From an uncultured Ellagibacter sp. (GTDB lineage Bacteria; Actinomycetota; Coriobacteriia; Coriobacteriales; Eggerthellaceae), in the NCBI RefSeq assembly GCF_934643285.1, contig NZ_CAKUBT010000010.1, positions 1 through 64,000 of the forward strand: 64,000 nt of DNA, in the 5' to 3' direction. The first letter of the stretch is position 1; the number at the start of each line of letters is the position of its first letter. The notes under the pieces are model-generated. The model saw only the letters and a program-made list of their open reading frames with translations. It did not search any database and was not told the origin of the DNA. A program made the translations under genes and the position numbers. Below are positions 15,833 through 24,759 of the stretch, piece after piece.

Positions 15833-17281
15833 ATGCGCGCGAGAAAGTTTATCGCAAGTCTTGCTCTGTCGGCCGCGCTCGCGGTTGGCGCGCTGCCGAG
15901 CGCGGCGTTCGCTGACGACGCGCTCGGCGATGTCGACAGCCCGCGAACGCCGACTGCGGCGACGCCAACGTCGGGCACGTCCGATTCGGCTTCGGGTGAG
16001 TCCACGTCGGATGCCGAGGCGACCACGGACGGCATCGAGGTGTCGCGAGAGGGCTCGGCGGCTCTGAAGGACGGGGCAAGCTTTGCGATAGGCGATTTCT
16101 CGCGTGCTCAGAAGGGCTCGAACCGCGCGATCGACGGCACGTATTACGGGTATTCTTACCTGGTTGGCCAGGAAGAGGGCGCATTCGTGCAGGTGGTTGC
16201 GGCCGACAAGTACGTCGTCGCCTACGTTCCCGCTGCCGCGGCTGCGAAGCTCGGCCTCGACGTGCAGAGCGCATCCGACCAGGCGCAGCTGAAAAGCTAC
16301 TTCGTCGCGCTCGACGAGGGGCAGGCCATGGGGTCGGCCAAGCTCTCCGAGTACGACACGTGGTACTTCACAAGCGACACGACGTTCGACAAAGATGGCG
16401 TTCGCTTTACGTTCGACCGGGTCATCAATGGTAATGTCTATGCAAGCGTCATCGGCGTCGACGGGTTCGACCTCACCGATTCGGAGAATTCCCTCTACAT
16501 GAAGCCGTCGTTCGGGGACTTCGGCAAGCTCACCTCGCCTGACGCGGTGAGTATCGAGAAGGCTCCCGAGGGGCTCGCCGCCGTGGGCGAGTTCCTGTCG
16601 AACCTCGACTGGAGCCCTCTGTGGGTCTCGCTTCGCACCACGGGCATTGCCATCGTGTTCATCGTCATATTAGGTCTTTTGGCGGCGTATTTCTGCCTGA
16701 ACCTCTCCCCGCGCGCGAAGAGCATCTTCGACGCCATCTTCACCATCCCGATGGTGCTGCCGCCTACGGTGTGCGGCTTCATCCTGCTGTTCGTATGCGG
16801 CTCGAACACGGCGTTCGGGCAGTTCTGGATCGACATAGGCTTCCCGCTGATCTTCAGTCCCGTAGCCTGCGTCATCGCGGCTGTGGTCGTGGCGTTCCCG
16901 CTCATGTATCGCAATGCGCTCGGTGCGTTCGAGGGGCTCGACCGCAACATGCTCGACGCCGCCCGCACGCTTGGCTGGTCGAACGCGAAGATCTTCCGCA
17001 AGCTGATGCTGCCCCTGTCGTGGAGTTCGATTGCGGCGGGCATGGTGCTCGCCTTCGCCCGCGCGCTCGGCGAGTTCGGCGCGACGCTGTTCATGGCGGG
17101 CAACTACATCGGCATCACGCGAACCATCCCGATTGCCATCTATTTCGAATGGATGAACGGCAACGATTCCACCGCGTGGTTCTGGACGCTTGTCATCATC
17201 GTGTTCAGCCTGATCGTCATCGTGTTCATCAACCTGTGGTCTAACCACACCACGAAGTACCGCAAGAGGGAGCAGAAGTAG
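15833..17281 (+). CDS. modB: Molybdate ABC transporter permease with an N-terminal secreted domain
   Basis: This 482-residue protein is about twice the usual ModB length. Residues 1-26 are a signal peptide ending in an AFA site. Residues 27-75 are a Thr/Ser/Ala-rich linker. Residues about 76-255 form a soluble domain I do not recognise. Residues about 262-475 are a standard ModB permease with five helices and the ATPase-coupling EAA loop around LDAARTLGWSNAKIFRKL. ModB normally has its N-terminus outside, so a cleaved signal peptide and an external domain are topologically consistent. The stop abuts the modC ATG. The extra domain might bind oxyanion or dock ModA (inference). Confidence 0.88.
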   Translation: MRARKFIASLALSAALAVGALPSAAFADDALGDVDSPRTPTAATPTSGTSDSASGESTSDAEATTDGIEVSREGSAALKDGASFAIGDFSRAQKGSNRAIDGTYYGYSYLVGQEEGAFVQVVAADKYVVAYVPAAAAAKLGLDVQSASDQAQLKSYFVALDEGQAMGSAKLSEYDTWYFTSDTTFDKDGVRFTFDRVINGNVYASVIGVDGFDLTDSENSLYMKPSFGDFGKLTSPDAVSIEKAPEGLAAVGEFLSNLDWSPLWVSLRTTGIAIVFIVILGLLAAYFCLNLSPRAKSIFDAIFTIPMVLPPTVCGFILLFVCGSNTAFGQFWIDIGFPLIFSPVACVIAAVVVAFPLMYRNALGAFEGLDRNMLDAARTLGWSNAKIFRKLMLPLSWSSIAAGMVLAFARALGEFGATLFMAGNYIGITRTIPIAIYFEWMNGNDSTAWFWTLVIIVFSLIVIVFINLWSNHTTKYRKREQK

Positions 17282-18406
17282 ATGAGCCTTGAAGTAGACA
17301 TTCGCAAGAAGTTCAAGGGCTTCGAGCTGCATAATGCGTTTTCTGCAGGCACGGAGACGCTCGGCCTTTTGGGCGCATCCGGTTGCGGCAAGAGCCTAAC
17401 CATGCGATCAATCGCGGGGATCGAGCGGCCCGATTCGGGGAAGATCGTCGTGAACGGCACGGTGTTCTTCGACAGGGCGCCGGGCAAGAAACCCAAGGTT
17501 GACCTGACGCCGCAGCAGCGCAAGACCGCGCTTCTCTTCCAGAATTACATGCTGTTCCCGAACCTGACCGTCGCGCAGAACGTGGCGGCGGGCATCGGCA
17601 AGGACGTGAGCGCGGCCGACCGCGATGCTGCCGTGGCGTGCGAGCTCAAGCGCTTTGGGCTCGAGGGCTTCGACAAGCGCTACCCGGCGCAGCTCTCCGG
17701 CGGCCAGCAGCAGCGTGTCGCCTTAGCGCGCATGCTTGCGGCGCGTCCGGGGATCCTTATGCTCGACGAGCCGTTTTCCGCGCTCGACGCGCACCTGAAG
17801 AGCGTGCTCGAGCAGAATCTTGTGAGCCTGTTCGACGCGTTCGACGGCACCATCCTGTACGTAAGCCACGACATCGACGAGGCGCTTCGCTTCTGCGACC
17901 GCATCGCCGTGGTGGAGGATGGCCACGTGATGGAGATTGGCACGGGCGACGACTTGGTGAACAACCCGCAGAGCCAGGCGGGCATCAAGCTTTCGGGGTG
18001 CAAGAACGCGACGCGGGCGGAATACGTGGACGGCCATCGCGTGCGCTTGCCGCGCTGGGGCATCACGGTGGAGACGTCTCGCGAAGTGTCCCGGGACGTC
18101 AAGTGCCTGGGTATGCGTGCTTTCTACCTCGAGCGAGCTGACGGCCCTGGCGAGAACGTCTACCGAGTGCGGGTCGATCGAGTGAGCGATTCGCGCTTCG
18201 AGCGTACGGCGCTTCTGGGTTTCGTGGACGCTTGCCGCGACGAGCGGGAAATTCTCGATCGCAATGAGGACGAGATGAAGTACCTGCACCAGCACATGTT
18301 CTGGCGCGTGGACAAGCTGCGGGCTGATGAGGCGAGCCTTCCCAACGAGGGCGAGGAGCTTTGGATCCGCATCCCGAAGGATCGCGTCTACCTCGTGTCG
18401 CGGTAG
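17282..18406 (+). CDS. modC: Molybdate ABC transporter ATP-binding protein
   Basis: This 374-residue ATPase powers molybdate import. Motifs are Walker A GASGCGKS (about residues 35-42), Q-loop LLFQNYMLFPNLT, signature LSGGQQQR, Walker B ILMLDEPFSALD and switch histidine YVSHD. The region after about residue 235 is where ModC usually has a TOBE/Mop molybdate-sensing domain. Here it is diverged, and I cannot assign TOBE confidently. Start and stop codons abut modB, so the two are translationally coupled. Confidence 0.92.
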   Translation: MSLEVDIRKKFKGFELHNAFSAGTETLGLLGASGCGKSLTMRSIAGIERPDSGKIVVNGTVFFDRAPGKKPKVDLTPQQRKTALLFQNYMLFPNLTVAQNVAAGIGKDVSAADRDAAVACELKRFGLEGFDKRYPAQLSGGQQQRVALARMLAARPGILMLDEPFSALDAHLKSVLEQNLVSLFDAFDGTILYVSHDIDEALRFCDRIAVVEDGHVMEIGTGDDLVNNPQSQAGIKLSGCKNATRAEYVDGHRVRLPRWGITVETSREVSRDVKCLGMRAFYLERADGPGENVYRVRVDRVSDSRFERTALLGFVDACRDEREILDRNEDEMKYLHQHMFWRVDKLRADEASLPNEGEELWIRIPKDRVYLVSR

Positions 18407-18454
18407 CGCTCATTGGATGTGCGGTTGGTTGCGACTCGCATTCGGGCATGGGGC

Positions 18455-18511
18455 GTGTCCCGCGCGCAGTTCCGCAGCGCAGCGAGGACTGTTTGAGCAC
18501 GGGATATGCCC
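18455..18511 (-). repeat. REP-like hairpin element, family A, copy 1
   Basis: An imperfect inverted copy of the element at 20976-21026. The core GCAGTTCCGCAGCGCAGCG then AGGACTGTTTGAGCAC is conserved. The outer stem here is TCCCG/CGGGA where the other copies have CCCCG/CGGGG, so both sides changed together. It lies between modC and a convergent AEC gene. Confidence 0.8.
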
Positions 18512-18610
18512 TGCCCCCCGAAAGCGGGGGAGGGACGACCTCGCATTCCCGCGCTCGAATGCCCCGTGTCCGAATGTCTCGCGCTGCCTCGCCTTCCCGT
18601 GCTTCGTCTT

Positions 18611-19546
18611 CTATCCGATGACCATGACGAGAATCGGTATCGTGATGATCGACAGCACGGTCGTGACGAAGGTTCCTTGTGCCATGGTGCGCGAGTCGCC
18701 GCCGTATTGGTAGCACAGCATCGTGCCGTTCGTGGCGACCGGCATCGCGCACAGCACCACCATGATGTCGATGAGCATCGGGTCGACCGGCACGAGGCGG
18801 AAGAGCGCCCAGACGATGAGCGGCGAGACGATGAGGCGCGCGAGGGACGCAATCCACAGGCGCGGGCCTCCGATGAGCTTGGAAACCGGCAGGTCGGCAA
18901 GCGACGAGCCGATGATCAGAAGCGCGCCCGGCGTGGTGAAGGAACCGAGCGTCTCGGCGGCGTCGCCGATGATGGGCACGCTGTGCACGTTCAAAAGCGT
19001 GAGGACGATAGCGATCGCGCAGGCGATGTTCGCCGGGGTGAGGAAGGTCTTAAGCCCCATCTTCACCTTTGCGCCGCGGCCGGAGTCCTGCGCGATGAAC
19101 CAAACGCCCATCGTGAACACGAGGAAGTTGAACGGCAGGTTGAAGATCGAGCCGTAGATGAGCGTCGAGGGCCCGAAGATGGCCGACAGCACGGGGAACC
19201 CGATGAAGCCGACGTTGCCGAACGTGAGCATAAAGCGGAATACTCCCCTGTGTCCGTCGCGGACGCCGAGAAGCTTCGTGACGAGGAACGCGAGCGCGGT
19301 CATGATGGCGAAGCTTACGATCGACAGCCCCATGGTGATGAGGATTTCGGTCGATCCGGGGAGCGAATCGGCGGTGAGCACCGAGCCCAAGATCATTGCC
19401 GGCAGCGCTGTATTCAAGATGAGTTTTGACAGGCCCTTGTCGATTGCCTTGTCCATGACGTGGGCTTTCTTCGCGATATATCCAATCGATATATCGAAGA
19501 ACAGGATGACCATCGTGCCGAGAATGCTGAGAAATTCGCCGTCCAT
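18611..19546 (-). CDS. AEC-family transporter (auxin efflux carrier-like)
   Basis: This 311-residue membrane protein has about ten helices and begins MDGEFLSILGTMVILFFDIS. The DKGLSKLILNTALPAMIL stretch is typical of the AEC family. Bacterial homologues export or exchange malate and related acids. The start at 19546 is preferred because GGAGG lies about ten bases upstream and the fold begins here. A much longer in-frame reading to 20029 overlaps the divergent exporter gene and is rejected. It interrupts the molybdenum cluster. No functional tie to molybdenum is evident. Confidence 0.87.
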   Translation of the reverse strand: MDGEFLSILGTMVILFFDISIGYIAKKAHVMDKAIDKGLSKLILNTALPAMILGSVLTADSLPGSTEILITMGLSIVSFAIMTALAFLVTKLLGVRDGHRGVFRFMLTFGNVGFIGFPVLSAIFGPSTLIYGSIFNLPFNFLVFTMGVWFIAQDSGRGAKVKMGLKTFLTPANIACAIAIVLTLLNVHSVPIIGDAAETLGSFTTPGALLIIGSSLADLPVSKLIGGPRLWIASLARLIVSPLIVWALFRLVPVDPMLIDIMVVLCAMPVATNGTMLCYQYGGDSRTMAQGTFVTTVLSIITIPILVMVIG

Positions 19547-19721
19547 ACCAGTTGTGCCTCCGTGCAGGTGATGTGCTTCTAGGAAAAGTGCCGCACGATA
19601 ATAACGCCGCTCGCGCCGCCACAAGAAAAATATGCAGACCTGTTCGGTGGATGGAGTAAGCTGTGTCGGCTTAGTGAAGATGGACGTTTTTGGGACGCCC
19701 TCGGAAAGGAAGTGGGTGCTC

Positions 19722-20903
19722 GTGTCGATGAGGTTTTGGGTTCCGCTTGTGGGGATGACGCTTTCGACCTTCGTGTTCAACACGTCGGAGTTCATGCCCA
19801 TCGGCCTGCTCACCGACATTGCCGCGGATTTCAACATGACCGAGTCGGCGGCGGGCATGCTCATCTCCGTGTACGCATGGGCGGTCATGATTTTGTCGTT
19901 GCCGCTTATGCTCTGCGTGACGAAGGTGCCGCCGAAGCGCCTGCTTCTCGGCGTGATCGTCCTGTTCGGCATCTGCCAGCTGCTCTCGGCGGCGTCGGTC
20001 AACTTCTGGATGCTTATGGCTGCGCGCATCGGCGTTGCCGCAGCTCATGCGGTATTTTGGTCGATTATCACGCCGCTCGCGGTGCGCGTGGCGCCTTCCT
20101 CGAAGGCCTCGCTCGCGCTCTCCATGGTGGGCATGGGAACGTCGGTCGCCATGATCTTCGGTTTGCCATGCGGGCGCATGCTCGGTCTTGCCATCGGGTG
20201 GCGTGCGACGTTTCTCACGGTGGGAATCGTGTCGTTCGCCATCGTTGCGTGCCTTGCGTTCGTGTTCCCCAAGCTCGACGCGGGGAAACCCTTCACGCTG
20301 GGGAAGCTTCCGAGCCTTCTGCGCACGCGCTCGCTTCTGAGTATGTATCTAGTCACCATCATTGTGATTACGGCGTACTTCACCGGCTACGGCTACATCG
20401 AGCCGTTCTTCCAGCAGGTCGCGGGCTTGCCGGACGACGCGATCACCTTTGCGCTCGTGCTTTTCGGCGCGGCAGGTTTGGTGGGCAGCCTGCTGTTCGC
20501 CCGTTTGGGGCATGTGACGCTCGCGACGTTTATCCGCTTCGCGTGCGCCGGCATCGCGGCGGCGCTTTTGCTGATGGCTCCCGCGGCTGCGGGCGGCGAG
20601 GTGTCGTCGTGTTTCGTGTGCGTGCTGTGGGGGCTTGCGGCGTCGCTGTTCAATGTGTCGTTCAACGCCGCTGTCATCAAGTGCGCGCCAGAGGGTGCGA
20701 GCTCGGTCGCTATGTCGATGTACTCGGGGCTCTACAATCTTGGCATCGGCACGGGAACATGGCTTGGCGGTGTGGTCACCGCGAATGCGGGGATCGGGCT
20801 TATCGGGTACGTTGGCGGCGTCCTTGCGCTGGTGGGGCTTGCCTACTGCTGCCTGCGCTTCGTTGGACTTCTGCGCCAGGTTCGCCATCCGTCGATCGGG
20901 TAG
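19722..20903 (+). CDS. MFS transporter, SotB/YdeA-like sugar or drug efflux permease
   Basis: This roughly 393-residue protein has 12 predicted helices. The stretch FVFNTSEFMPIGLLTDIA, then SVYAWAVMILSLPLM and RIGVAAAHAVFWSI closely parallels E. coli SotB, an H+-coupled exporter of arabinose, IPTG and some drugs. GTG 19722 is preferred because GGAAG lies nine bases upstream and the length then matches SotB (396 residues). Upstream in-frame ATGs at 19632 and 19680 are alternatives. It diverges from the AEC gene. Hairpin repeats follow. Confidence 0.85.
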   Translation: MSMRFWVPLVGMTLSTFVFNTSEFMPIGLLTDIAADFNMTESAAGMLISVYAWAVMILSLPLMLCVTKVPPKRLLLGVIVLFGICQLLSAASVNFWMLMAARIGVAAAHAVFWSIITPLAVRVAPSSKASLALSMVGMGTSVAMIFGLPCGRMLGLAIGWRATFLTVGIVSFAIVACLAFVFPKLDAGKPFTLGKLPSLLRTRSLLSMYLVTIIVITAYFTGYGYIEPFFQQVAGLPDDAITFALVLFGAAGLVGSLLFARLGHVTLATFIRFACAGIAAALLLMAPAAAGGEVSSCFVCVLWGLAASLFNVSFNAAVIKCAPEGASSVAMSMYSGLYNLGIGTGTWLGGVVTANAGIGLIGYVGGVLALVGLAYCCLRFVGLLRQVRHPSIG

Positions 20904-20904
20904 C

Positions 20905-21104
20905 TTCAATCTGCGGCGGCACCCCTGGTCGTGGGGCAGCTCCAACCTGCGAGGACGCCCCTGGTCGCGGCGGTATGCCCCGTGCTCAAACAGTCCTCGC
21001 TGCGCTGCGGAACTGCGCTCGGGGCACGGGGCCGCTTCAACCTGCAGTGGAGTCCCTAGACGCGGGGCAGCTTCAACCTGCGGGATCGCCCCTGGGCGCG
21101 GCGG
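20905..21104. repeat. 36-bp direct repeat units
   Basis: Units of the form CTTCAACCTGCGG followed by CGCCCCTGGTCGCGGGGCAG start near 20905, 20941, 21036 and 21072. Each pair is spaced exactly 36 bp, and a family A hairpin follows each pair. The two halves of this region are therefore a roughly 131-bp duplication. Confidence 0.75.
20976..21026 (+). repeat. REP-like hairpin element, family A, copy 2
   Basis: A 51-bp element with outer stem TGCCCCG (20976-20982) / CGGGGCA (21020-21026). Inside, CAGTCC pairs with GGAACTG, leaving a small bulge. Almost the same sequence recurs 131 bp downstream. Confidence 0.82.
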
Positions 21105-21177
21105 CATGCCCCGTGCTCAGACAGTCCTCGCTTCGCTGCGGAACTGCGCGCGGGGCACGCCGCCGCGCCCAGGGGCG
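21087..21177 (+). repeat. REP-like hairpin element, family A, copy 3, extended stem
   Basis: The arms 21087-21113 and 21151-21177 are inverted copies over 27 bp with a single mismatch: CGCCCCTGGGCGCGGCGGC is matched exactly by its complement, then TGCCCCG/CGGGGCA. The internal loop carries the conserved CAGTCC...GGAACTG core. Such a stem should block transcription or RNA decay between the MFS gene and moaA. Confidence 0.85.
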
Positions 21178-21317
21178 TCATCGCCTGTGGACTCGTGCCA
21201 CTGCGTGACAAGAATTCTCGAATCGTCTTATATGGTAGCGCCCCGACAACAGTTGTGCGGCGTCTTGCCTTCTTGGAGTATACTAGGCAACTGCGAATGA
21301 ACTTCAAGGAGGGGAAT

Positions 21318-22319
21318 ATGAAGGACGGCCATGGCCGCGTAATCGATTACCTGCGTATATCGCTGACGGATCGCTGCAATTTCCGCTGCGTGTACTGCAT
21401 GCCCGAAGAGGGAGTGCAGCAGCTCTCCCATTTCGATATCCTGCGAATCGAAGAGGTTGAGCAGGCGGTTCGTATCGCGACGACGATCGGCATTAAAAGT
21501 GTGCGCCTGACAGGCGGCGAACCGACGGTGCGCAAAGGCCTTGTCGACCTGGTGCGCAATATCGCCGCAATGCCCGAGATCGAGAATGTCTCGATGACCA
21601 CGAACGGCGTGCTCTTGCCGCGCATGGCGGCCGACCTGAAGGAGGCGGGGCTTTCGCGCGTGAACCTCTCGCTCGATACGCTCGACGCCGAGAAGTTCCA
21701 CAAGATCACGCGTTGCGGGTCGCTCGACGACGCGCTTCGCGGCATCGATGCGGCGCTTGAGTCGGGATTCAACCCCGTGAAAATCAATGCGGTCGCACTC
21801 CGCTCGCTTGCGGACGGCTTCCTCGATTTCGCCAAGCTGTCGGTCGATCGCCCGCTGCATGTGCGCTTCATCGAGCACATGCCCATCGGCGATGTCTCTG
21901 AGGTCGACGGCATCAGCTGGGGCAAGGACGGCGTCATTTCCTGCGAGGAAGTGTTCAACATCATCAACGAGGGCGCTCGAGCGCAAGGTTTGGGCGAGCT
22001 CGTTCCGGCGGGGGAGGACAAGCCGATCGGCTGGGGTCCCGCAGAGTACTATCATTTCCCCGGCGCCGCGGGCACGGTGGGCTTCATCAGCCCGCTGTCG
22101 CGCCACTTCTGCAGCAAGTGCAACCGCCTGCGCCTGACGGCCGATGGCAAGCTGCGCCCGTGTTTGTTCTCCGATGAGGAATACGACCTGCGAACTGCGT
22201 TGCGCGAAGGCACCGAGGAAGACCAGCGCGCCGTGTTTCTGCAGGCCCTTGGTGCGAAGCCCGACGAGCACCATGACAAGGTGGGAACCGAGCGCGGCAT
22301 GAGCCAAATCGGCGGCTAG
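21318..22319 (+). CDS. moaA: GTP 3',8-cyclase (molybdenum cofactor biosynthesis)
   Basis: This 333-residue radical SAM enzyme converts GTP to 3',8-cyclo-7,8-dihydro-GTP, the first step of molybdopterin synthesis. The radical-SAM cluster cysteines are C20, C24 and C27. The C-terminal second-cluster motif CSKCNRLRLTADGKLRPCL is intact. The protein ends in GG, the di-glycine tail needed for MoaA activity. AAGGAGGGG precedes ATG 21318. An earlier in-frame start at 21195 is unlikely. moaC follows 105 bp later. Confidence 0.95.
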   Translation: MKDGHGRVIDYLRISLTDRCNFRCVYCMPEEGVQQLSHFDILRIEEVEQAVRIATTIGIKSVRLTGGEPTVRKGLVDLVRNIAAMPEIENVSMTTNGVLLPRMAADLKEAGLSRVNLSLDTLDAEKFHKITRCGSLDDALRGIDAALESGFNPVKINAVALRSLADGFLDFAKLSVDRPLHVRFIEHMPIGDVSEVDGISWGKDGVISCEEVFNIINEGARAQGLGELVPAGEDKPIGWGPAEYYHFPGAAGTVGFISPLSRHFCSKCNRLRLTADGKLRPCLFSDEEYDLRTALREGTEEDQRAVFLQALGAKPDEHHDKVGTERGMSQIGG

Positions 22320-22424
22320 GTTTTTCGAAGGCTGCGCGGCACTTCGGCGCCGTACGGCTTTCGCCAGCTTCCCATATCGTTTAGAATCACGGGCGTAACG
22401 GACGCTTTTCGAAAGGAATTCACC

Positions 22425-22937
22425 ATGAGTGGCGATACTCATTTGACGCACATCGACGAGAAGGGCGACGTCCGCATGGTCGACGTGTCCCAAAAGCCGG
22501 ACACCGAGCGCGTTGCGATCGCAGAGGGCTTCATCTCCATGCATCCCGAGACGCTGGCGCTCATCGTGGAAGGCAAGGCTGCGAAGGGCGACGTTTTGGC
22601 GTGCGCGCGCGTGGCGGGCGTGATGGCGGCCAAGCAGACGAGCACGCTCATCCCGATGTGCCATCCGCTGAACATCACGAAAGCCAAGGTGGAATGTACG
22701 CCGGTGCTTGAGGGTGAACGCGAGGACGGCCGCGTGGGCATCCATGTCACCACGACGACGGGCGTCACCGGCAAGACTGGCATCGAGATGGAGGCCCTCA
22801 CGGCGGCGAGCGTCGCATGCCTCACCGTGTACGACATGTGCAAGGCGGTCGACCGCGGGATGGAAATCTCCGAGATTCGCCTGCTCAAGAAGGATGGCGG
22901 CAAGACGGGCCTGTGGCTTCGCGGGGAATCCGAGTAG
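22425..22937 (+). CDS. moaC: Cyclic pyranopterin monophosphate synthase
   Basis: This 170-residue enzyme converts the MoaA product to cyclic pyranopterin monophosphate. Recognisable segments are the N-terminal [30 protein letters not shown] (catalytic His region), and [20 protein letters not shown]. Its active sites form at subunit interfaces of a hexamer. AAAGGAA precedes the ATG. Along with moaA and modABC it forms the molybdenum region. moaB, moaD, moaE and moeA are not in this window. Confidence 0.95.
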   Translation: MSGDTHLTHIDEKGDVRMVDVSQKPDTERVAIAEGFISMHPETLALIVEGKAAKGDVLACARVAGVMAAKQTSTLIPMCHPLNITKAKVECTPVLEGEREDGRVGIHVTTTTGVTGKTGIEMEALTAASVACLTVYDMCKAVDRGMEISEIRLLKKDGGKTGLWLRGESE

Positions 22938-23276
22938 CTGGAACGCAAGCGGCGCCGACCGCTTAACTGAGTCGTTGGCTGACGGACCCGTCCGCGCCTT
23001 TCCGCGCGGTTCGGGCCCGTGTTATTTTGTCTGTGGGCGCTTGCCTGTCGATACGGATCTCGTGTCGTGGCGCCCGCGCCTTTCTACGAGCGTTCTCTGG
23101 CTGACGCGTTTTGCGTTTCGAGTTGGCACCTTCCCGTGCGCGGGCACTGCTTGCCGGTCCTCTTTCGCTCTCGGCTTGTTAACCTTTTCGCAACGGAAGA
23201 CCCTTATGATTAAACGTTGCTGGCCCAGCCATGTTGGCTTCGGCTGGCATCTCGAAGAATTGGCGGAAGGGGGCTC
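22938..23276. other. Intergenic region with a moaC terminator
   Basis: No gene is supported. A long imperfect hairpin (about 22979-23022, CGGACCCG... with ...CGGGCCCG) followed by TGTTATTTTG probably ends moaC transcription. The remainder shows no clear features apart from GGAAGGGGG, the ribosome binding site of the next gene. Confidence 0.55.
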
Positions 23277-23750
23277 GTGCATAGCATCCTATTTATATGC
23301 CACGGCAATATCTGCAGGTCGACCATGGCGCAATTCGTCATGGAGGACATGGTGCGCAAAGCTCGTCTTGGAGGCAAGTTCTCGATCGACTCTGCGGCAA
23401 CGAGCACCGAAGAAATCGGCGAGCTGCCTCATCCAGGCACGCTGAAAAAGCTTCGCGAGCAGGGGATTTCCACGCATGCCCACCGCGCGCGGCAGGTGCG
23501 GGCAAACGAATACGGCGAGTGGGACCTTTTCGTCTACATGGACAGGGAGAACCTGCACGGCCTCGAGTCTATCTTCGGCGGCGACCCTCAGAAGAAGTTC
23601 GTGCGCCTGCTCGATTTTCTTCCCGATGAAGACCCTCGTCACGGCAAGGATGTGGCCGACCCGTGGTACACCGGCAACTTCGACGCGACCTATCGAGACG
23701 TCGTCGCCGGGTGTCGCGGCCTGCTCTCGAAGCTGGAAGGTGAGCGCTAG
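23277..23750 (+). CDS. Low-molecular-weight protein-tyrosine phosphatase
   Basis: This 157-residue phosphatase starts at GTG 23277 after GGAAGGGGG. The P-loop CHGNICRS spans residues 8-15, giving the CX5R nucleophile C8 and R14. The general-acid motif DPWYTG lies near residue 126. It removes phosphate from phosphotyrosine in cytosolic proteins. The kinase partner is not in the window. An ATG 20 codons upstream would add residues before the core strand and lacks a ribosome binding site. Confidence 0.92.
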   Translation: MHSILFICHGNICRSTMAQFVMEDMVRKARLGGKFSIDSAATSTEEIGELPHPGTLKKLREQGISTHAHRARQVRANEYGEWDLFVYMDRENLHGLESIFGGDPQKKFVRLLDFLPDEDPRHGKDVADPWYTGNFDATYRDVVAGCRGLLSKLEGER

Positions 23751-23955
23751 AAGCTGCGCCAGGAACGCAAGCATGTCGCCGTGGTGCCTAGACGGGTTTT
23801 TGGGGCCCTTCTTGTTTCGGGTGGGTGATCGCCGTCGCGCTGATGACAACTTTCTCTTCTGCAAATTGCGTGCGGGTGGGGCGTGGGGTATTTGTGTAGC
23901 TTGCCCTCTGTGCTAAACTATGCGGCTGGTATTTGCATTATCGGAAGGGACGTAT

Positions 23956-24759
23956 ATGTCAGGTCACTCAAAATGGGCTACAACGAAGCACCGCAAGGCT
24001 GCCCAGGACGCTAAGCGCTCTGCTTTGTTCTCCAAGCTTTCCCGTAACATCACTGTTGCTGCGAAGGAAGGTGGCGACCCGAACCCCGAGAACAACGCGT
24101 CGCTCGCCGCTGCTATCGAAAAGGCGAAGGGCTACTCCCTGCCGAAGGACAAGATCAAGACCGCTATTGACAAGGCTTTCGGTTCCGGCAAGGACGCCGC
24201 GAACTACGAAACCGTTCAGTATGAAGGCTACGGCCCGGCTGGCGTCGCTATCTTTTGCGAGGCTCTAACCGACAACCGCAACCGCACCGCGGCTGACGTG
24301 CGCAGCGCGTTCACCCATGCGGGCGGCTCGCTCGGCACTTCCGGTTCCGTGTCGTTCCAGTTCGAGCGCAAGGGCCAGATCATGGTCGCCAAGGAAATCG
24401 AGACCGGCGACAAGAAGAACCCCATCGGCCCGAACGGTGCTGCCGCTGACGAGGACGAGTTCATGATGGCCGTCGCCGAGGCTGGCGGAGACGACTACGA
24501 GGATGCCGACGAGGAGTGGATCGTCTACACCTCGCCGTCCGACCTCATGGCCGTGAAGAAGGCTATCGAGGAGCAGGGCGTTCAGGTGAAGGGCGCTGAG
24601 CTCACCATGATTCCGTCCACGCCGACCGAGGTGTCCGTGGCGGACGCCAAGAAGGTCATGCGCCTCATCGATCGCCTCGAAGAGCTGGAAGACCTCCAGA
24701 ACGTCTATCACACGATGGACATCACCGACGAGATTGCCGAGGCTTTGGAAGAAGAATAG
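23956..24759 (+). CDS. yebC: YebC/PmpR family transcriptional regulator
   Basis: This 267-residue protein begins MSGHSKWATTKHRKAAQDAKR, the invariant TACO1/YebC start. The central EGYGPAGVAIFCEALTDNRNRTA motif is conserved. YebC proteins were long described as transcription factors and are now linked to ribosomal translation of proline-rich stretches. GGAAGGG precedes the ATG. The position just upstream of ruvC-ruvA-ruvB is the common bacterial order. Its stop codon overlaps the first base of a family B repeat element. Confidence 0.95.
   Translation: MSGHSKWATTKHRKAAQDAKRSALFSKLSRNITVAAKEGGDPNPENNASLAAAIEKAKGYSLPKDKIKTAIDKAFGSGKDAANYETVQYEGYGPAGVAIFCEALTDNRNRTAADVRSAFTHAGGSLGTSGSVSFQFERKGQIMVAKEIETGDKKNPIGPNGAAADEDEFMMAVAEAGGDDYEDADEEWIVYTSPSDLMAVKKAIEEQGVQVKGAELTMIPSTPTEVSVADAKKVMRLIDRLEELEDLQNVYHTMDITDEIAEALEEE

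Larger units (their letters stand above)
20904..21317. other. Repeat-rich intergenic region between the MFS gene and moaA
   Basis: These 414 bp contain no supported gene. They hold four 36-bp tandem-type units in two pairs, two copies of the family A hairpin (one extended into a 91-nt hairpin), and a TATACT -10 candidate at 21279-21284 for moaA. Confidence 0.8.

Noticed and set aside
19547..20029. N-terminal extension of the AEC gene to 20029
   Set aside because: It would overlap the divergent SotB-like gene, and the added 161 residues do not resemble the family. Homology begins at MDGEFL.
20905..21177. Possible CRISPR array (36-bp repeats)
   Set aside because: The 36-bp units abut each other in pairs with no unique spacers, and no cas genes are present. 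They form tandem repeats with hairpins, not repeat-spacer units.
22981..23213. Small ORFs between moaC and the phosphatase
   Set aside because: Candidates of 60-90 codons on both strands lack ribosome binding sites and family resemblance. The region looks like terminator plus spacer.
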